This document shows, piece after piece, positions 23,604-35,361 of a DNA stretch of 64,000 bases; within the stretch, counting starts at the first letter, position 1, and every line of letters begins with the position of its first letter. Position numbers and translations under genes: made by a program. The DNA lies in assembly GCF_900496995.4 (NCBI RefSeq), contig NC_044011.1:14788041-14852040 (forward strand), read 5' to 3'. Source of the DNA: Aquila chrysaetos chrysaetos. Its lineage: Eukaryota > Chordata > Aves > Accipitriformes > Accipitridae. Under the pieces are notes generated by a model. The model made no database searches and was not told where the DNA came from. It was given only the letters and a program-made list of their open reading frames with translations.

Positions 23604-24282
23604 AAGTGCCGGGTCCTGCTCTTGGGTCACAACAACCCCATGCAGAGCTACAGGCTTGGGGAAGAGTGGCTGGAAAGCTGCCCGGCAGAGAAAGACCTGG
23701 GGGTGCTGGTTGACAGCCGGCTGAATATGAGCCAGCAGTGTGCCCAGGTGGCCAAGAAGGCCAACGGCATCCTGGCTTGTGTCAGAAATCGTGTGGCCAG
23801 CAGGAGCAGGGAGGTGATTGTTCCCCTGTGCTCGACACTGGTGAGGCCGCACCTCGAGTACTGTGTTCAGTTTTGGGCCCCTCACTACAGGAAAGACATT
23901 GAGGTGCTGGAGTGCATCCAAAGAGGAGCAACCAAGCTGGTGAGGGGCCTGGAGCACAAGTCTTATGAGGAGCAGCTGAGGGAACTGGGGTTGTTTAGCC
24001 TGGAGAAAAGGAGGCTGAGGGGAGACCTTATCGCTCTCTGCAACTACCTGAAAGTAGGCTGTAGTGAGGTGCGGGTTGGTCTTCTCCCAAGTAACAAGTG
24101 ATAGGACAAGAGGAAACAGCCTCAAGTTGCGCCAGGGGAGGTTCAGATCGGATGTTAGGAAAAATTTCTTCACGGAAAGGGTTCTCAAGCACTGGAACAG
24201 GCTGCCCAGGGAAGTGGTTGAGTCACCATCCCTGGAGGTATTTAAAAGATGTGTTGATGTGACCCTCAGGGACATGGTTTAG
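23604..24282 (+). pseudogene. CR1 ORF2 C-terminal region, broken by a 2-nt deletion
   Basis: The first part (to 24101) reads [20 protein letters not shown] and continues through [20 protein letters not shown] to VRVGL, then leaves frame. At the break this copy reads GGTCTTCTCCC where the copy at 12.5 kb reads GGTCTCTTCTCCC, so two bases have been lost near 24080. The correct frame resumes as [19 protein letters not shown] and ends in VTLRDMV at 24282. Upstream of 23604 the open frame runs into unrelated flanking DNA. The open frame on the opposite strand (23568-24275) is a shadow. It cannot function. Confidence 0.92.
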
Positions 24283-24366
24283 TGGTGGACTTGGCAGTGT
24301 TAGGTTTACAGTTGGACTCTCTGATCTTAAAGGTCTTTTCCAGCCTAAATAATTCTATGATTCTAC
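23604..24366 (+). mobile_element. CR1 LINE, 5'-truncated, young
   Basis: This plus-strand CR1 copy starts inside the C-terminal part of ORF2 at AAGTGCCGGGTCCTG and ends with AATTCTATGATTCTA, the family's 3' terminus. It corresponds to roughly the last 760 bases of the copy at 12.5 kb and shares its 3' UTR, including GATCTTAAAGGTCTTTTCCA. The reverse transcriptase catalytic core is absent. The two copies differ by scattered substitutions and one coding deletion, so they are separate insertions of the same subfamily. Confidence 0.95.
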
Positions 24367-27300
24367 ATACATCAGTGTTAAGAAAAATGGGGGAAGCAGC
24401 CATGCAGAATAACACAGACCTGATGCCCTGTTTCCAGTGGTGTAAACAGATGTTCTACTCTGTTCCAACTATTTCTCATTCTGTATTAAACCCCAGGATT
24501 TATCGACACTCTCTCTGTTTTTACTCAAGTGTCTTTACTCTGTCTGGTAGATGGTGTACTTCCTCCTTGCCGTGCTTTTTACCCGCAAGGGTGCATTTCT
24601 TTCCGTACTTACCATTCCTCTAGCCGTTTGATTCACTGTCTTTGCCTGTAGGTTTGTTTTCCATATGATTACATTTCCATCCCATTGAGATATCTACGGT
24701 GGAATATTGTAGCATAGCCCCCACCCTGTGTGTTTTTCAGCTTTCATAATTTCAAACTGAAAAACAAAATGTGGGAAAATATGACACAAAATGTATAAAA
24801 TAAGCCCTGTGTTCAGCCACAGAGGGGTTGCTGATACGATTTGCAGCATGTTTGGCGTGTGCAGCGAGAATACTCTGAGAAAGGTATTAGCACTTATCTA
24901 GGCCTTCCCTGAAATATGGTGAAGCATGCCATTTTTACATTTAAAATTGGTCCAATAGGTGATTTTTCACCCCGGCTTCTTAAATCAATGAACAAGATGT
25001 AGCTGAAGCCAATTTTCTTTAGCCATTCTTTTAAGAGCTATGACCGAATCCACTGTTTTGTGTACTTATTTCAGTGCCCCAGTATGTCTCTTACCATGAT
25101 CAATGGGAAGCTTCTATTGGCTTCAGTTCTGCCACATTATCTGCAAAATGGCACAATTTAAGTGATGCAAAGCTTTTCCTAAGAACACAGTGATAAAAAT
25201 TGTATACCTTGTAGAACATTTGGAGGTATGTAAATAGTAATATACACTATGGATCTCAAAATCTATTTTTTTTTTCTGGGAAAAAATAATAAGCTCCAAA
25301 TATTTCAGGTTTAGTCATTCTGGAAAGATTTCCTTTATAGTTAAATAATCAATGGCAACCTCGAAATCAGGCTATATTTTATTGTTGTAGAGAACTTGCA
25401 TTTGGTCACTAATTCATCTGTTCACCTTTTATCTTGGATTCTTTGAACCTTCTCTTTATTTATAATTGCAGATTTACAGTGCATGTTTTACTAGTGTATA
25501 GATCTGCAACCATATTTTTTACTTGTGAAAGAATTTAAAGCGATCTTCAAAATGTAAGTGTTTACAACTCTCCCAATTATCTTAACAGCATATGCTTTAA
25601 AAAAAAAATTGCTTCCTCTCTAGAAACAAACTACTAAAAACCTTAGCCTGAAGATGAAAATTGTTCCAGCAGTGGGAGTTTATTTTTAAACTGTAACAGA
25701 TTTATTTTTAAATTTAATAAATCCTATTTTCTTTTAAGGTCTGGTAATTTCTTGAGATTTATTAGAGCAGTTACCAGGTTTAGTTACGTACAGACACGGA
25801 CTAAGATTTATAGCAGAGAACATTTCCCGTGTGTCAAAAAGGTGGCTGATGCTGGGTTACGAGGTTCAAGGCATTGCCCGTTTTTCAGTACAGCCTAGGT
25901 TCCCATCTAAATTTATCACCTTTTGTTGCTAGGGGCATGTTATTGTGCCCGTGATACGTCTTTTCTTGTAAATGTGCTTCTGGTTCAGCTTCCTTGCTCC
26001 CGAGATTTTTCTATTTTGGTTCCCTGTGTCATGTGATCCCCCTGGCCAGTGAGAGCCCCGCAGAGGGAATGGCAACAGCCTGCTGGGATCAATGTAAGTC
26101 AGAAAAAACTCTTGGTTTTTTGCAGTTTCTGTCCCTCACACTTAATTTTAACTGCTGCTTTTACCCCGAACCTTTGCTGGGTGCACCTAGTAATACCTAT
26201 GGAAATGCTTAGAAGTTAGTTTTTTTTTGTTTTGATTTATTTTTTACTCTTTCTAACGTTACTTTTCTTACTATGTTCCTTTTTTCCTGTCTCCTGCAGG
26301 GTAGTTGAGAAGCCTAAAAAGCAACAGAAAACAAACCAAATGCATTACAAGTGTTGCGTAAAGTATGTTTTAAGTTTAATAAGGAATATTTCAGGTGTAG
26401 TAATACTTTGTTTAATGTGTGCTGTAAACTGTGTCAAAAATCCTACACTGCAGTTGAGAAAGAATGATGTGACCCCCCCGCCCCCGTCCCTTAGCCAAAA
26501 TCGATCATTTAGGTAGAAGGACAACAGTAAACAAAATGATCTGAAATCACATGCTGGTGCCTTGGCCAATTGGCTGAACATAAAGGTTAAAGGACTTAAT
26601 TCAATTAAAGGGCAGTCATGTAGGTGAGGCAGTGCATAGTGCATAATTTTTCTGGTATGAATGAAGTGAAATACTGTATTTTGCTCTCAGCTGATGCTGA
26701 GCAATACTTACGCTATGTGATATTGAAATCGTGCGTTTGGTGAGATTTGTCATTTTATTGTAAAGGCTTTTCTTGGTGCAAGGTGAGAGTCTTGTCTTTC
26801 TATTTTTTAAGACAGGCTCTAAACTCAGTAGGTGAAATTTGCCTCATAATTACTACTGAGTAGTGGTTTTGTCTAATTTAACTATATATATATTTTTTTT
26901 CTTGGATAAATATGATTTTCCAAAAATCCTTCTCTCCCATAGTAGGATATAGGTATGTTTTACTTCTTTTCTATTGAATTGGATTTTTTGTTTTTTGTTT
27001 TGATTTGGTTTAGTTTTCTTGTATTTTTCTTTCTTCCAAATTACATGTGCTTTCTTTGGAGTTTACTTTTAAGTTTCAAAGACTTATTTTAAATTAGGAT
27101 TCCTAAGTGATATGCCTTGATATCATATAAAAGTTTGAGAATGAGAGTTTGTGAAAAAGACATAACGAAATAAGCTGGAATCTCCTGATATCCCTTCATG
27201 CCCTGTAGCCCAGACCCCGTATTGCATCACTTGGAAGTGCAGAGGCCGTTACTGCGCATTTCTTTATTTTCTCTGTGTTGCTGATCTATACCCTAATGAC

Positions 27301-28089
27301 CAGGCATTAGATGAAGGACTGTTTGAAAAATTTTTTTTTTTTCCCTCCCCTAAAAATCCATTTTGAACAGAGAAATTTCACTTAATTATTACACTGAAGT
27401 ACAAAGAGCAGTGGTGACGTGTGTTAGTTTTTCAATCCAGTTCCTCTCATTGTCATAGGCGCTGAAAAAAAAATTATGATGTTCCACATTCTGTGTTGGT
27501 TGAATTGCTGCACCGTCAGAAGTGCAAGAGCATCTATGTGTAAATACCTGACTCAGAAACTGAAAACAATTAGAAAAAGCTGTCCTCGTTATGCAAACTG
27601 GATGAAACATAGGACCCAATCTTACAGACTTCTTTGTTTAAAAGTTTGCATTGTTGGGTTTGTTGATAAAGTGAAGCATGTGCAGGAGAGAAGCTTGTTT
27701 ATACTGCTTTATAAAAAAATGTATTTCTTCATTGGATGATAAAGCAAGTACTAACCCAATGTTGCTTATTTGCGTTTGCTTCATGATTTTGCACAATACC
27801 GACATGCACATAATGGGAATTTTGAGACCTTGCCTCAGGGCTGGACTCCCTGTTGCTTCCCATAACTCAATGCTAAGGCTTGTGAACATGAGTCCCCAGC
27901 TTAAGAAATGTGCCCATCTCTGTGGTAACCAGAGACACTGCAACTGGTAAAATACAATGAGTTAGATTAGAGGGTCTGTGTTATTACTTCTTTTTTTTTT
28001 TTTTTTTTTTTTTTTTGCTTACTGGTTTATTTAGTTAACTTCATACGTGTTCATCTGTCGTCTTTGTTTGTGAAAAGGAACATAAAAAA
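24367..28089. other. Gene-free AT-rich DNA
   Basis: No gene was recognised. A poly-T tract at 27991-28016 lies just before the next CR1 fragment. Short C-runs occur around 26470-26485. Open stretches near 26232-26516 and 27678-27950 have overlapping open frames on the opposite strand and no domain. Confidence 0.55.
27991..28016. repeat. Poly-T tract
   Basis: An uninterrupted run of 26 T residues, about 75 bases upstream of the CR1 tail at 28.1 kb. Confidence 0.95.
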
Positions 28090-28332
28090 ATATTAAGAAA
28101 ATGAAAAGAGGGAATAGAAAAAAGCTTTTTTTTACTGTGAGAGCAGTCAAACAGTGGCACACGTTGCCCAGAGAGGTTGTGGAGACTCTGTCCTTGGAGA
28201 TACTCAGAACCCAACTGGACACAGCCCCGAGCGACCTGCTGTGGGTGACCCTGCCTGAGCAGGGGGTTGCGCTAGATGACGGGTACCCTGAGGTCCTTCC
28301 CAGCCGCAGAGGTCCTGTGAGTCTCTGAGAAT
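28090..28332 (+). mobile_element. CR1 LINE 3' fragment of a different, older subfamily
   Basis: The first half encodes the tail of CR1 ORF2. The frame at 28101-28328 reads FFTVRAVKQWHTLPREVVET, matching the FFT...[12 protein letters not shown] block of the copies at 12.5 and 23.6 kb. The following GACCCTGCCTGAGCAGGGGGTTG and AGATGACGGGTACC...GAGGTCCTTCCCAGC words fit the 3' UTR of CR1 subfamilies ending in 'GGGGTTGGACTAGATGA...GGTCCCTTCCAACC'. The terminal ATTCTATG-type end is decayed to CTGTGAGTCTCTGAG. It is therefore another subfamily and more diverged than the two young copies. Confidence 0.85.
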
Positions 28333-28439
28333 CTCCCCCCCTCAATTTGGAGAGGTAGACAGCACTGTTAGTTTGGGGGGGGGATCAGAAGTCACGTGTG
28401 GATTTTAATCTTAGACTGTCACTCTCATATTTTAGACCT

Positions 28440-28990
28440 TATCATTTTCGCTGCCTCCGTTCGGTCATTAATCATTCATTTGGAGTGATGGCCGTGCATG
28501 TCTTGCTGGCACTGCCTAATGCATGCCCCCTGAGATGTCACTGACGAGCAAGCGGCTTGCGGGCAGCGAGCAGGGTTTCTCGTTCAGCTCTTCCTCGCAG
28601 CTATTCCAAGTGACTTCTGGCAGCGGTCTCTAATCCCATGTCTTTTGCGCTGCCTCCTCAGGCACCACAAGTGTAGCACAGCGGTGGGGGGAGACACCAA
28701 TGGAAAGAGAATGAGAGAATTAAGAGGAAAATTAAGGAGAGTCCTGTGGGAAAAGCGTAAGCGGAAAGTGAAGGGACAGAGCCAACGTGGACTGGGTTCC
28801 TATGCGTGTCTTGCTGCTCTACTCGAGTCTCACCGTGGAATCTCCAGCAGCTGAGGAAGGGGTACAGGAGCTTGCAAAGGCCACGCCAGGGTGTGTGGAA
28901 GGAAGGGAGGAAGAAGCAAGCCTCACGGGAGCCCTTGGAGGCTATGGAAAAAAATTAAGCCCCAGTCCCATATATGGTATGTGGAGTTGT
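28440..28990. other. Small CpG-rich patch
   Basis: CpG dinucleotides cluster here, for example GACGAGCAAGCGGCTTGCGG near 28541 and AAGCGTAAGCGG near 28754, roughly 25 in about 500 bases by eye. Elsewhere in the window CpG is rare. G+C also rises. It is followed by an (AT)n run. It could be a regulatory element, a remnant of a CpG-rich repeat, or hitchhiking from the neighbouring CR1. No exon or promoter motif could be supported. Confidence 0.4.
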
Positions 28991-31900
28991 ACTCTAGAGG
29001 CCTGGTGAGTGGTGCAGGGAAACATGAGATCATTTGGTAGTAAATGAAAGTACAAAAATAGTGAAAACAGAAGTTCAGATTTTTTTTTAATATATATATA
29101 TATACATATAAACACAAAATGCACTTGCCAAACATTAAAGTGTAGAGAGTTCATTTAATACCTTTCACACTAACATACGAATATATGTTAAATACATTTT
29201 AAATAAAAATGGCAAAAGGTAGTAACTTGACTTGTGTCTAAGAAAGATGATTTTAAATCTTTCTGCCATAATGCTGTAGGTGATGATTTTGCTTAAATAT
29301 TGTTTATCGTGATGAGAGGTGAATACTTGTCCTGAAAGCTATTGCCGACACAAAACCAAACAGGTACAACTGTGAATAAATTCAGACTGGAGCTGGAAAT
29401 GCAGATGGGTTCAGCTTTCCAGGGGAGGGGGAGGCTAGGACATGTCCCTGTTTATAAGAGGCACAGTGAGTCGGCTGCAGGAGGTGAAGGCTCGGTAGTA
29501 AGGATTACACTCAGTGACTCAGAAGGCCATTTCCATTTCTGGCTAAATAGGTTAATTGGAATTTAAACACAGTACTTTTTCCTGAAGAAGACAGTTTAAA
29601 AATATGACCATATATTTTCTCACCAAATTATTCTTCCCCGCCCCCCTGTTTTGGAGGGCAACACTGCAGATGAATGTGGAGGAAATTTGTGCAGTGCTTT
29701 CTTGTAGATGGATATGAGCATTTGACTTTGCAAGAGTAAAATAATCCTCTTTATTAGTTTTAGGAAAAAATGCCACATTCCAAGGAGCCAGTAGCTGTGG
29801 CAGCTCAGTCTGGCAGCATTCAGCTGGTGCTTGGTAACTAGGCTGAGAAAGAAGAGAAAAGATTTTTAAATAAGTACCTGATATTAAACAATTTGCTAGC
29901 TCTACAAGTAATATTTATTTCTTTTGCTTTTTTGGTGGCTAGCATTTGTGTGTTATAGCTTTTGGAATTTGCAGTTCTCTCTAATCTGAAAAAAGTCCTT
30001 TTTCTTATCAGATGTTAAAAGTAATTTTATTTATAATTTCCCAGACCTATAATTTGGGTTGTCTCTGCTATTTGTTTTTTCTTTTTTAATTCTTTCTGTT
30101 GTTACCATTGCTTACTGCAGAAGGTAGATTAACAGACAAAAGGACAGAATTTTGTCAGTTCGCCTTTTAAGTATGTTCTAGAGTCTAAATTATAAAACTT
30201 GGTTATTTTTTTAAAGTGAAAATAATCTTTGGTTTTGAAAATATCTTTTTGTGGGATTTTTCTATATTTTTATTAATATGCAAATATAACTAATTGTTTT
30301 AGTGGAAAGTCCTAGAGGTAATAAAAATACCATTTGTCTTGTGTTCAATTATCTCAAAAAAATGGAATAGTTAAAGGAGAATAATCTACAAAGAAATAAG
30401 TCTGGAATTATGCAGATACGTTTCAAATATTTTGTTTTTTAAGAGTCCAATTACATTTCTATATAGAGCTACTAGTTTTGTGTGTATTCAGTTCTAAATA
30501 GCTTTCATTCACAATTTTTATGGCTTTCAATAGCACAGTTCTTACAGGTTAGATCTGCTAAGATAGCTTGTGGACTATTGTAACTGTCTATTCAGTCTTT
30601 AATGTCATCTATGGCAGCTAAATATAAACACTGTGAAGCCAAAATTGGCCAGTCTTGAATTTTGGCAATTTTTTCAAAGCACTTGGTTTGAAATCCAAAC
30701 CAACAGAGAACTAGAATCTTCTTTAGATTTTGTTTGTTCTCTGAAAGTTTGTGGGTAACTTTAGTGTAACTGCTTATAATTTTGCCTTGTATGCTCTTGA
30801 AGTGCTGATAAACAGGTTGTGTCTTTACAAATAAGATAATTGAGATTTTGGTTTGCAGTGATACACTAGGAAGCATTTCATAGCCGTGTCTCATTTTATT
30901 GGCATCACCGATTTTGAGTTAATGGACTTGAATGATATTTGTGGGCTCATCTTGCTATATTGTTATAAATCAATAACCTGCTTATTCATTCCAAAATACC
31001 ATTAATCTTAGACTGTGCTGCTGCCCAGTATGCAAATATATCTGCAACTGATGCCAAGCTGTGTCCCCACCTTCCCAAGAAATCACTCACTTTCTGCTTG
31101 TAATGACTACTTCTGGCTTTGTCTGAAGGGCACTTTCTGTACAGGCATTGATATCTTGCCTGGATGCTTTTGGATATGAAAGCAACCATGAACTCTTGAT
31201 TTCATGTGGTCATTAGAGAGCTGATAGCACATTTCACAAAAGTAAGGGGTGATAATATTTTTGTCTTGGCCAATGCGACTGTTCTGTTTTGTCAACCTAA
31301 ACTCTTCCTGTAACTTAAACTGGGCATATTTCTTACGGATTTGCTTCTTGTCCTGATCTGTCACATATGTCATTACGTCCTGTTAGGCAGCTGCTTTGCA
31401 CCAAACGTGACTGCATTTCAGTGACATTTCTGTGTTATGTTGGTGTACTAGACACGCAAGAGCTTGCCCATGCGTACACATGCACACACTTTAAAGCAGG
31501 AGGACATCAAAGGCACCACTTAAATGAAATTTTGTAATTTTATGACATATGAATTGCATGAGTTCATAATGATTTCCTTAACACCTTGCTTTCTTGGGTA
31601 GTCTTCCTCTTAACAAAACATTTGCTGTTGCTTACTGGCACAGTTTTGTATGCAAAGTGTCCATCACAAACAATGAAAAAGTAAGTTACGGGAAAAAGGA
31701 AGGCTGGCACATATGTAACAGAAGATTACTTTCATAATTCCTTTTGGACTTTTGACAAAGAACTGTCTTCTTTAAAAAATATTGATTTGTTTTCTTCCTT
31801 TATTTCTTTTCTCTTGAAACCTAGCAACATGAAGGATGTACTTGTAGAAATGCCTTTAAAAATAAAACAGAAAAAGCTACAGAAAGCTGAGTCAAGAGAG

Positions 31901-33090
31901 ACTCAAGGAAATTTATGAATTAGATGGTGAGTCAGTTATGATATTCTTTTTTTTTTAAAGGAGGAATAGGCACAAGCAACTAATCTTTCTTCTCTCAGGG
32001 ATTAAACTGAGGCAAGTAAGACAAACCATTCAGCAAATTTGTTCTTTAGTAACTTAAATGATTGAAAACTAGACCAAACATTGGACAACTCATCATATTC
32101 AAGGTAAAATTTTTGTGCTGGGGAAATGTGTACATTATGAAGTGAGCTCATATCAGCTGCCTGGTGTTATACAACCCTTCAACCCAACCTGTTGCCATTG
32201 TAAATCAACCAGGGTCTTCTAGTTCTAGTAAGTGCTGGTCTGGTTTATGTCCTCTCACTTGGGTGTCAGGGTTGGGGTAGGACAATGCCCGCTGTGCCCT
32301 GCTCTCCTGGCATGGGCTTCCTGGTAGGTTTCCAGCCATTGGTGTCCATCCCTGGGAATGTCTGGCAGTGCTGCGGTGGGACAGTGAGGGCCTGATGTCC
32401 CAGGTGGCACATAATGCCAGGCACATGGTTTGAAACTGCCCAAAGAACCAGTCTTGTGTTCAGACCCTAATGTCCCCATGAGGGACATTTTTGTACACCC
32501 CAGCTGCTCTGCAAACCAAGGCAATGCAAGGTTTGGGGAAATCACTTCAAAACCTCACTACTGCTGTGAATAAAACCAATAACATAGGTACAGCTTATTT
32601 TTATTAACTAATTGCCTTCCCTGTAACAGCTAACTAACCTATCACTAATTTGTCTCAGCACTGGATCTGCTCTGGCAAGTCAAATAACTGCTTGCAAAAG
32701 ACTGGACCTTCATACTTAAAGCTACCTCTGCTGTCACAGAAACATAATCAAAGGGAAAAGCAGACAGTCTGGATAAAAGTGGAACATTCTTTCTCTCTCA
32801 AAAATACTTTAAATCTAATTATGTGTCTAGTGATAGAAGTCTTGTGCATGTGACTGAATTACTGTTAGTTGCCTTGAAGGCTTCTTGCACGCAAAGCAAC
32901 TCACCTCTCTTGATCTAAAGAGAAGCAGAAACATACAACGGCATTAAGCAGAAACTTATTTCTGCATAGGTAACACACTAGGACCTGCTTCTGCGTAGAC
33001 ACAAGTCATAGTGCATCTGCTACGTGCTGGTAAGTTTTTGCTTTAGTTTCATTTATTGAATCCAGCCTAAGTTGGATGGCTAACTCAGTA
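28991..33090. other. Gene-free AT-rich DNA
   Basis: No gene was recognised. On the minus strand at 30592-31373 three short frames lie close together, but they do not join into a recognisable protein. A G+C-richer patch lies at about 32205-32545. Confidence 0.5.
29089..29110. repeat. (TA)n microsatellite
   Basis: Alternating TA for about 16 bases, followed by CATATA. Confidence 0.9.
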
Positions 33091-33501
33091 CTGAGCTGTC
33101 ATAGCAACCAGCTTGTGTAATTTGTTCACAGTGCTTATCCACATTTATCTTAAAGCCCCGTTAGGCTGTTTTTCCTCTTGTGGACAGGCTGATCTAGAGC
33201 TTCACCCCTCTGGCAGCTGAGAAGCTTGTAACTTCCATACCAAACTAGTTTGCAGTGCCAGCTTGCTTTCTTTGGCTTAAATACCTTTTAGGACTTGATG
33301 TTTATGCCTGATGTTGTATTTACAGAGAGTAGTCAGATTTCCTCTCATCTTTGGGTTTTTTTTAGTCTAAATAAGCCAAATTTTTAGCCATCATTTAATA
33401 TACTCTTCAACCTCCAGATCTTTACTGAATTCCAGCTGCCATTTCATCACTTTATGTTGTGAAGTCCTTTTCCAACTCCTTGCAGTTGGCCCTCACCCTT
33501 A

Positions 33502-33711
33502 CTACCCTAACATAGTATCATCAGCAAACTTAGTTACATCACTATTCACCCTCTTTTCCAGGTCTCTTCTTGAAATATTAAATAACAGGGGCACTAATAG
33601 AAAGACTTCTCTTGTGACCTCCCTCCACTGAAAAAACCTAACCATTAGTATTTGGTTTTGTGTCCTACCTTTCAGCCAATTATTTAGCGCCATGGGGCCT
33701 GTCTGTAGCAT
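33502..33711 (-). pseudogene. Decayed CR1 reverse transcriptase fragment (motif C region)
   Basis: A 69-codon minus-strand remnant ends in LLFNISRRDLEKRVNSDVTK followed by FADDTMLG. This corresponds to [11 protein letters not shown]...SKFADDTKL in the intact copy at 12.5 kb. The FADD catalytic motif C and the LFNI block after motif B are visible. Motif B itself (SGVPQGS) has decayed to LVP. Flanking frames are full of stops and shifts. It is a dead relic. Confidence 0.85.
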
Positions 33712-34318
33712 CTCAGTTTCTCTGAGAGCTCTTGGAGACAGAGCTTTTTGAATGACTTAATTTAATTTCTTTTCACATTTGTATTGACTCCAGAATAAAA
33801 ATTCTTTTAAGGAAGCTCCCATGATGACACTTCTCCAAATATTGTATTTATGGATGCTCTCTAAAAGTGTTCCTTCTAGCAATTTCTGTTAATTTATCCA
33901 GTAGAGATGTCTGGCCACCTGTTCTCAGCTACCTTAGGTTTACTTCTACTCTTCCTCCTTTCCCAAATCCTTTTAAGATTTGACATCCCATTTTGTCTTT
34001 TTTCTGTCCTTTGATACTGAGAACTTCACCCTTGAATTCCTTTAAAACTCACCAGCTGGTCCTGGTGACTTCTTATTGTTCTCCCTGTGGATTTTTCTAT
34101 AACCTGTTTTACTGACACTTTCAGACAGATCCTTCAGCAACCTCCCCTTAAGAAAGGTTCTGTTATTTGAATTTCTCTTAAGGTCCTTGCTATGAGCATG
34201 GATGCAAACCCTTCATTTAGTTTTTCTGTTATAGCCTTTTTTTCTCTCAGTGCTCTTTTACATCGTTATGTTTCAGACCTCTGGATACTCTGGCAAGCTT
34301 CCTGATCTTGATGTACTT

Positions 34319-34398
34319 AAAAAAAAAAAAAAAAAAAAAAAAAACCAACCAAGAAACAAAACCCAAAAAACAAACAAGACAAACCCACAAAAACCCTT
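34319..34398. repeat. Poly-A and A/C-rich simple repeat inside the ancient CR1
   Basis: 26 A residues (34319-34344) are followed by about 54 bases of AAACC, CAAAA and similar words. The CR1 family has a short A-run at this point after GATGTACTT, so the tract probably grew from it. Confidence 0.9.
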
Positions 34399-35341
34399 GC
34401 AAGATATTTCTCAAACCTTTTTGGCTTGTCTTATTGCATTTTTACATTTAGTCTGGCAGAGTTTTATTTTCTTTTTTATTGTCCTCATTAAGACACCAAC
34501 TTCAGTTTTTTTGAAGAGCTGCTTCAAATAGCCTCTTACATTGGTAGTTAGCTGTGTTGGTTTTCCATACGTTTGCTCTGCATCACTCAATATATTCTGT
34601 GCACTACCTATAAATATTTTGCTCTTCTATTTGTCCACTTGTTAGTTCCTTTATAGCAACTTCTCTATGCCTATGCAATTCTTACTTTTCCAATAAAGCA
34701 GTATTTTAGGGGATTTTTTTGGCTTTCCTTGCTCCTATGTAGATGCTTAATTTAATTTAAGGGTTCTATAACTGCTATTACAAATTGCGTCTTTGGTAGC
34801 AAAATTCCTACATATGGGGCTCTGTCAAATTATTTGCTTATCTTGTGGGTTATGCATAGGTTTTGTTTTACATTCATGCACAACCTTGATATTTACTTGA
34901 TTGTATGGGAGCATTTTCTGTCTACCGACATGGTTCATCTTGTCTCTGAGGTTTTTTAGAATATATAGCCAGTCACCAGCCACAGCATAGTTGGAGAAAT
35001 CAGTAATAGTAAAAGCATACTGTGTGTTCCCTTTCATGTTCCTCTCAGTGCAGGTTTGTTTTAATTCTCTAGCTTTTTAAGAGTACCATCAGTAAGTTTT
35101 CCCTCTTCCCCCTGCTTCCCCCCCACCAAATAGTGTCATGCAGCTGAATATCTACTAAGGATGTTTTTTTAACAGCTACATTTTGTTTCTTGCTTTTCAT
35201 TCTAAATGTGTCTTCAGAAGTTGTGCTGTATCATGCATCTCCTGTGTTACCTTCTTTTTAATACATTAGGTTCTAAAATATACCAGCTAAATATGCCCTA
35301 GTGACTTTATTAATTGCTGATAGGTTACTAGCTCAGATGTT

Positions 35342-35361
35342 CCCCCTCCCCCCCCCCCCCC
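35342..35361. repeat. Poly-C tract
   Basis: CCCCCT followed by 14 C residues. The opposite strand is an uninterrupted G-run, which could in principle form a G-quadruplex. Confidence 0.95.

Larger units (their letters stand above)
33095..34800 (-). mobile_element. Ancient CR1 LINE, 3' two-fifths including part of the reverse transcriptase
   Basis: Read on the plus strand (3' to 5' of the element), ordered blocks match old sauropsid CR1 sequence as I remember it: TTTAGTCTAAATAAGCCAAA (33364), CAACTCCTTGCAGTTGGCCC (33474), AGTATCATCAGCAAACTTAG (33513), CCAGCTGGTCCTGGTGACTT (34052), TTCATTTAGTTTTTCTGTTA (34212) and CTTCCTGATCTTGATGTACTT (34299). One reverse transcriptase motif is still readable on the minus strand. 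Identity is low and there are many indels, far older than the copies at 12.5 or 23.6 kb. A 26-base A-run and an A/C-rich stretch have expanded inside it (34319-34398). Similarity fades near 34780-34850. Both ends are approximate. Confidence 0.8.

Noticed and set aside
23568..24275. 235-codon open frame on the minus strand
   Set aside because: It is antisense to the CR1 copy at 23.6 kb, for the same reason.
24415..24460. Possible third copy of the GCTGGGTCAGAC-family repeat (CCTGATGCCCTGTTTCCAGTGG)
   Set aside because: Only one short block resembles the family and the rest does not align by eye.
30592..31373. Cluster of minus-strand open frames with a CEMC...H-type, zinc-finger-like string
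   Set aside because: Cysteine and histidine spacing does not fit a C2H2 finger, the frames do not connect into a known protein, and no splice structure is visible. It could be an old pseudogene but cannot be supported.
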